A DNA stretch of 64,000 nucleotides. Source: Azospirillum canadense (GTDB lineage Bacteria; Pseudomonadota; Alphaproteobacteria; Azospirillales; Azospirillaceae). Shown one piece after another: positions 61,997 through 64,000 of the stretch. The notes under the pieces were generated by a model. That model was not told the DNA's origin. It ran no database searches and saw only the letters and a list, made by a program, of their open reading frames with translations. The DNA is taken from assembly GCF_025961225.1 (NCBI RefSeq), contig NZ_JAOQNG010000005.1:186001-250000 (forward strand), given 5' to 3'. Made by a program: the position numbers and the translations under genes. Positions within the stretch are counted from its first letter, which is position 1. Every line of letters begins with the position of its first letter.

Positions 61997-62025
61997 CGGG
62001 CGTGCCGGCGGATCAGGCACGCCCG
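61997..62025 (-). terminator. Strong hairpin downstream of the TauD-type gene
   Basis: CGGGCGTGCC and GGCACGCCCG form a perfect 10-bp stem with a 9-base loop, 11 bp after the stop codon of the minus-strand dioxygenase gene. There is no clear T-run, so it is a probable but not a classical intrinsic terminator. Confidence 0.6.
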
Positions 62026-62035
62026 AAATGACACC

Positions 62036-63007
62036 TTATGGGGGAGCATACGCGTCGATGGGGGCGCCCGTGATGGCGGTGGAAGGGCGGCCATCGACGC
62101 CCACCGGAACATCGCCGCGCAGGGTAATGCGGTAGAGTTGCCGGTCAAAATCCAGGCTGAAGATGTCACGCGGCGCCAGGTGAGCCGTCGTGCGGTTGTC
62201 CCAGAAGGCGATGCTGCCCGGCTGCCAGCGGAAGCGCACCGTGTATTCCGGCCGGGTCACATGCTCGAACAGCAGTTCCAGGAGCTGCTGGCTCTCACGC
62301 GGCTTCAGGCCGGTGATCCGCTTCAGGAAGGACGGGCTGACGAACAGCGCCCGCTCACCGTTTTCCGGAATGACGCGCACCAGCGGGTGCTCGCTGACCA
62401 GCGGCCGGTCGGCGTTCCGCTTGACGAAATTCTCGGTCGCGTCCTGGCCCTCCGGCGGCGTGAAGTAATGAACGCCGCGCAGGGTGTCGACGAAGCCGCG
62501 CAAGGTGTCCGACAGGCCATTGTAGGCCTCGACCAGATTGGTCCACTGCGTGTCGCCGCCGTAGGGAGGAATGTCGACGCCGCGCAGGATCGAGGCCGCC
62601 GGCGGGTTCACCGCCGCCGTTACGTCCGAGTGCCAACCGGTCCATGGACGGATCAGCAGCTCTCCTTTGTGCCGGTCGTCGAAGCGGTCGCGGGCCACCG
62701 AATAGACCTGCGGGTGCCCGTCGACGAAGCCGTAGACGGCGTGGCCTATGGTCGGCGCGCCGAAGGCGCTAGCGAACGCCACGTGCTGCTCATGGCTCAG
62801 CGGCTGGTCGCGGAAGAAGACGACCTTCCACGTCAGCAGCGCCGCCTTAATCTCGGCAACCACGGCGGGTTGGAGCGGCTGGCGCAGATCGACCCCGTCG
62901 ATCTCGGCGCCGATGTGGCCGGTCAGCGGATGCACGCCGATGTGCTGCGGATGGGTGTCGGTGGACGCACGATGCCGGGACGCGGCGGTCACAATGGTAG
63001 CGGTCAT
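62036..63007 (-). CDS. TauD/TfdA-family Fe(II)/2-oxoglutarate dioxygenase
   Basis: A 323-residue non-haem iron dioxygenase that, in this family, hydroxylates taurine or alkylsulfonates and so releases sulfite. The iron ligands are His126 and Asp128 (GWHSDVT) and His276 (RTTAHLAPRD); Arg293 (QLYRITLRGD) should bind 2-oxoglutarate. The N-terminal strand IGAEIDGVDLRQPL is typical. It lies 61 bp downstream of a sulfonate-type binding protein gene on the same strand, supporting a role in sulfur supply from organosulfonates. Taurine itself is not proven. Confidence 0.93.
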   Translation of the reverse strand: MTATIVTAASRHRASTDTHPQHIGVHPLTGHIGAEIDGVDLRQPLQPAVVAEIKAALLTWKVVFFRDQPLSHEQHVAFASAFGAPTIGHAVYGFVDGHPQVYSVARDRFDDRHKGELLIRPWTGWHSDVTAAVNPPAASILRGVDIPPYGGDTQWTNLVEAYNGLSDTLRGFVDTLRGVHYFTPPEGQDATENFVKRNADRPLVSEHPLVRVIPENGERALFVSPSFLKRITGLKPRESQQLLELLFEHVTRPEYTVRFRWQPGSIAFWDNRTTAHLAPRDIFSLDFDRQLYRITLRGDVPVGVDGRPSTAITGAPIDAYAPP

Positions 63008-63068
63008 GTCATTCCTCGTTTGCCGGGCACGGGCTGTGCCGGAGTTGGACGGGCGGGGTGGGGGCCGG

Positions 63069-64000
63069 TCACTGGGACGCGGGGGCGGGGGTCGGCTGGA
63101 CCAGGGGACGCGGCGTCACGCCGTCGGCCTTGTTCTGCGCGATGACGACCTCGTTGAAGCGGTCGGTCAGGTAGGGCGCGACGGCGACGTCACGCTTGAG
63201 GGCACCGGTCACGCGCAGCCCGTCGGCGATCTCCTGGAAGACCGCGACCGCCCGCTGGTCGATCGGGTAGAAGGCGCCCTGGCCTTCCGACTCGTACAGG
63301 AACTTGCCCTGCTCGACGCTCAGACCCTGCTTCTCGACGTAGCTTGCCTTGATCCAGTCGTCCGGCTTGGCGCCCTGCCAGTTGTAGAGGGCGACCGCCC
63401 GGCGCAGGTAGTCGGCCACGGCGGCGGACTTGCCCGGATCGTCCAGCAGGCTCTTGCGGACCACCAGGGCGTTCAGGCCCCAGTTGTGGCCGCGCCCGTC
63501 GGCCAACACCGGCGGCTTGCCCAGTCGAAAGAGCTGCTGGCCCAGCACGATGGCCGCGTCGACCCCGCGGGAGGAAAAGGTCGGCGCGACCTCGGTGCCG
63601 GCCAGCTGCACCCCCTTCACCGACGTGCCGAGGTCGAGGCCGTGCTGGTGCAGAATGCCGGACAGGGCCATGTGGCGCCCGGTTCCCGGCGGATAGGCCA
63701 CGGTCCGCCCGCGCAGGTCTTCGACTTTCGTGATCCCGCTGTTGGGCTGCGCGACCAGGAAGTAGTTGCCGGGGCTACCCGGGTTGGCGAAGAGCGCGAC
63801 AGCGACGACGCTGTCGACACCGGAGCCCAGGGCAATGGGCAAGGGCGCCTCGCCGACATAGCCGATGTCGGCGCCCCCGGCGATCACGGCTTCCAGAACC
63901 GCCGGACCGCCGTTGAAGTTGGCGAAGGTGATGCGGTAGGGGGCCCCCTCCGAGGCGCCGGACCGCTTCCAGGCGATGGAGGCCTGGTCGTTCTGTTCGG
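63069..64000 (-). CDS. Periplasmic aliphatic sulfonate/taurine-type binding protein (partial)
   Basis: The gene continues beyond the right edge; 310 residues of its C-terminal part are visible. They read PYRITFANFNGGPAVLEAVI, AGGADIGYVGEAPLPIALGS, LRGRTVAYPPGTGRHMALS and SRGVDAAIVLGQQLFRLGKP, the pattern of SsuA/TauA-type ABC binding proteins (NMT1/THI5-like fold). It ends ending PLVQPTPAPASQ with a Pro-rich tail. It would capture sulfonates in the periplasm for import and then cleavage by the adjacent TauD-type enzyme. The signal peptide lies outside the window. Confidence 0.9.
   Translation of the reverse strand, partial: EQNDQASIAWKRSGASEGAPYRITFANFNGGPAVLEAVIAGGADIGYVGEAPLPIALGSGVDSVVAVALFANPGSPGNYFLVAQPNSGITKVEDLRGRTVAYPPGTGRHMALSGILHQHGLDLGTSVKGVQLAGTEVAPTFSSRGVDAAIVLGQQLFRLGKPPVLADGRGHNWGLNALVVRKSLLDDPGKSAAVADYLRRAVALYNWQGAKPDDWIKASYVEKQGLSVEQGKFLYESEGQGAFYPIDQRAVAVFQEIADGLRVTGALKRDVAVAPYLTDRFNEVVIAQNKADGVTPRPLVQPTPAPASQ

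Noticed and set aside
61706-63145. 479-codon plus-strand frame opposite the TauD-type gene
   Set aside because: Antisense to a dioxygenase with complete iron and 2-oxoglutarate ligands.

Overview
The window is high-GC DNA, most likely from an alphaproteobacterium of the Azospirillum/Rhodospirillales type. This is inferred from the strong G/C third-position bias, the mix of IS5, IS21, IS110, IS256, IS630 and IS6 elements, a CHASE3 chemoreceptor, dipeptide and sulfonate ABC transporters, and a DyP peroxidase next to a RoxA-like cytochrome. No rRNA, tRNA or CRISPR array was recognised. The density of broken insertion sequences suggests a replicon accessory region (plasmid, chromid or genomic island).

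Layout. (1) 1-4.5 kb: the end of a peptide/nickel-type ABC transporter (DppB end, DppC), an amidase and a CocE-type hydrolase. The hydrolase reading frame was altered near its end by a 16-bp tandem duplication. (2) 4.5-14.5 kb: a segment bounded by two inverted copies of a roughly 0.8-kb module, each with a long conserved leader and a small degenerate receiver (pseudo-receiver) gene. Between them lie an AraC regulator, a periplasmic PEBP protein, a methyl-accepting chemotaxis protein and several dead or live mobile elements, including a 151-bp MITE with IS6-type ends and an IS5 element with a 3-bp target duplication. (3) 14.6-18.9 kb: an aldo/keto reductase, an NmrA-like NAD(P)-binding protein and a Tat-exported serine hydrolase, divergent from a LysR regulator with a dyad between them. 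(4) 19-26 kb: a GNAT acetyltransferase and an IS21 element whose istB gene is split by a 2.7-kb element carrying a large serine recombinase.

(5) 26.4-54.5 kb is the most interesting part. A subtilase is preceded by a small stand-alone propeptide-like protein and a cysteine-rich ORF. An operon follows with a lipoprotein, a paraoxonase-like lipoprotein, a patatin lipoprotein and a multi-spanning patatin. Then come a GH13 glycosidase, an operon of a DyP partner protein, DyP peroxidase, RoxA-like di-haem cytochrome and alpha/beta-hydrolase lipoprotein, and finally a two-gene operon. That last operon encodes a 1657-residue protein joining a peptidoglycan-amidase-like domain, an alpha/beta hydrolase, a metacaspase (C14) domain and a C-terminal CHAT-like domain, followed by an LCAT-like lipase. 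Hydrolases acting on esters or lipids recur throughout. The last operon has the architecture expected of a prokaryotic caspase-type conflict or cell-death module and is the best candidate for an undescribed system.

(6) 54.5-60.0 kb is a nested transposon: an IS6 element is split by an IS256 element, which is itself split by an IS110 and an IS630 element. The 8-bp and 2-bp target duplications are still readable. (7) 60-64 kb: IS21 and IS5 fragments, an intact IS6 transposase, then a TauD-type dioxygenase and the truncated end of a sulfonate/taurine-type periplasmic binding protein that runs off the window.
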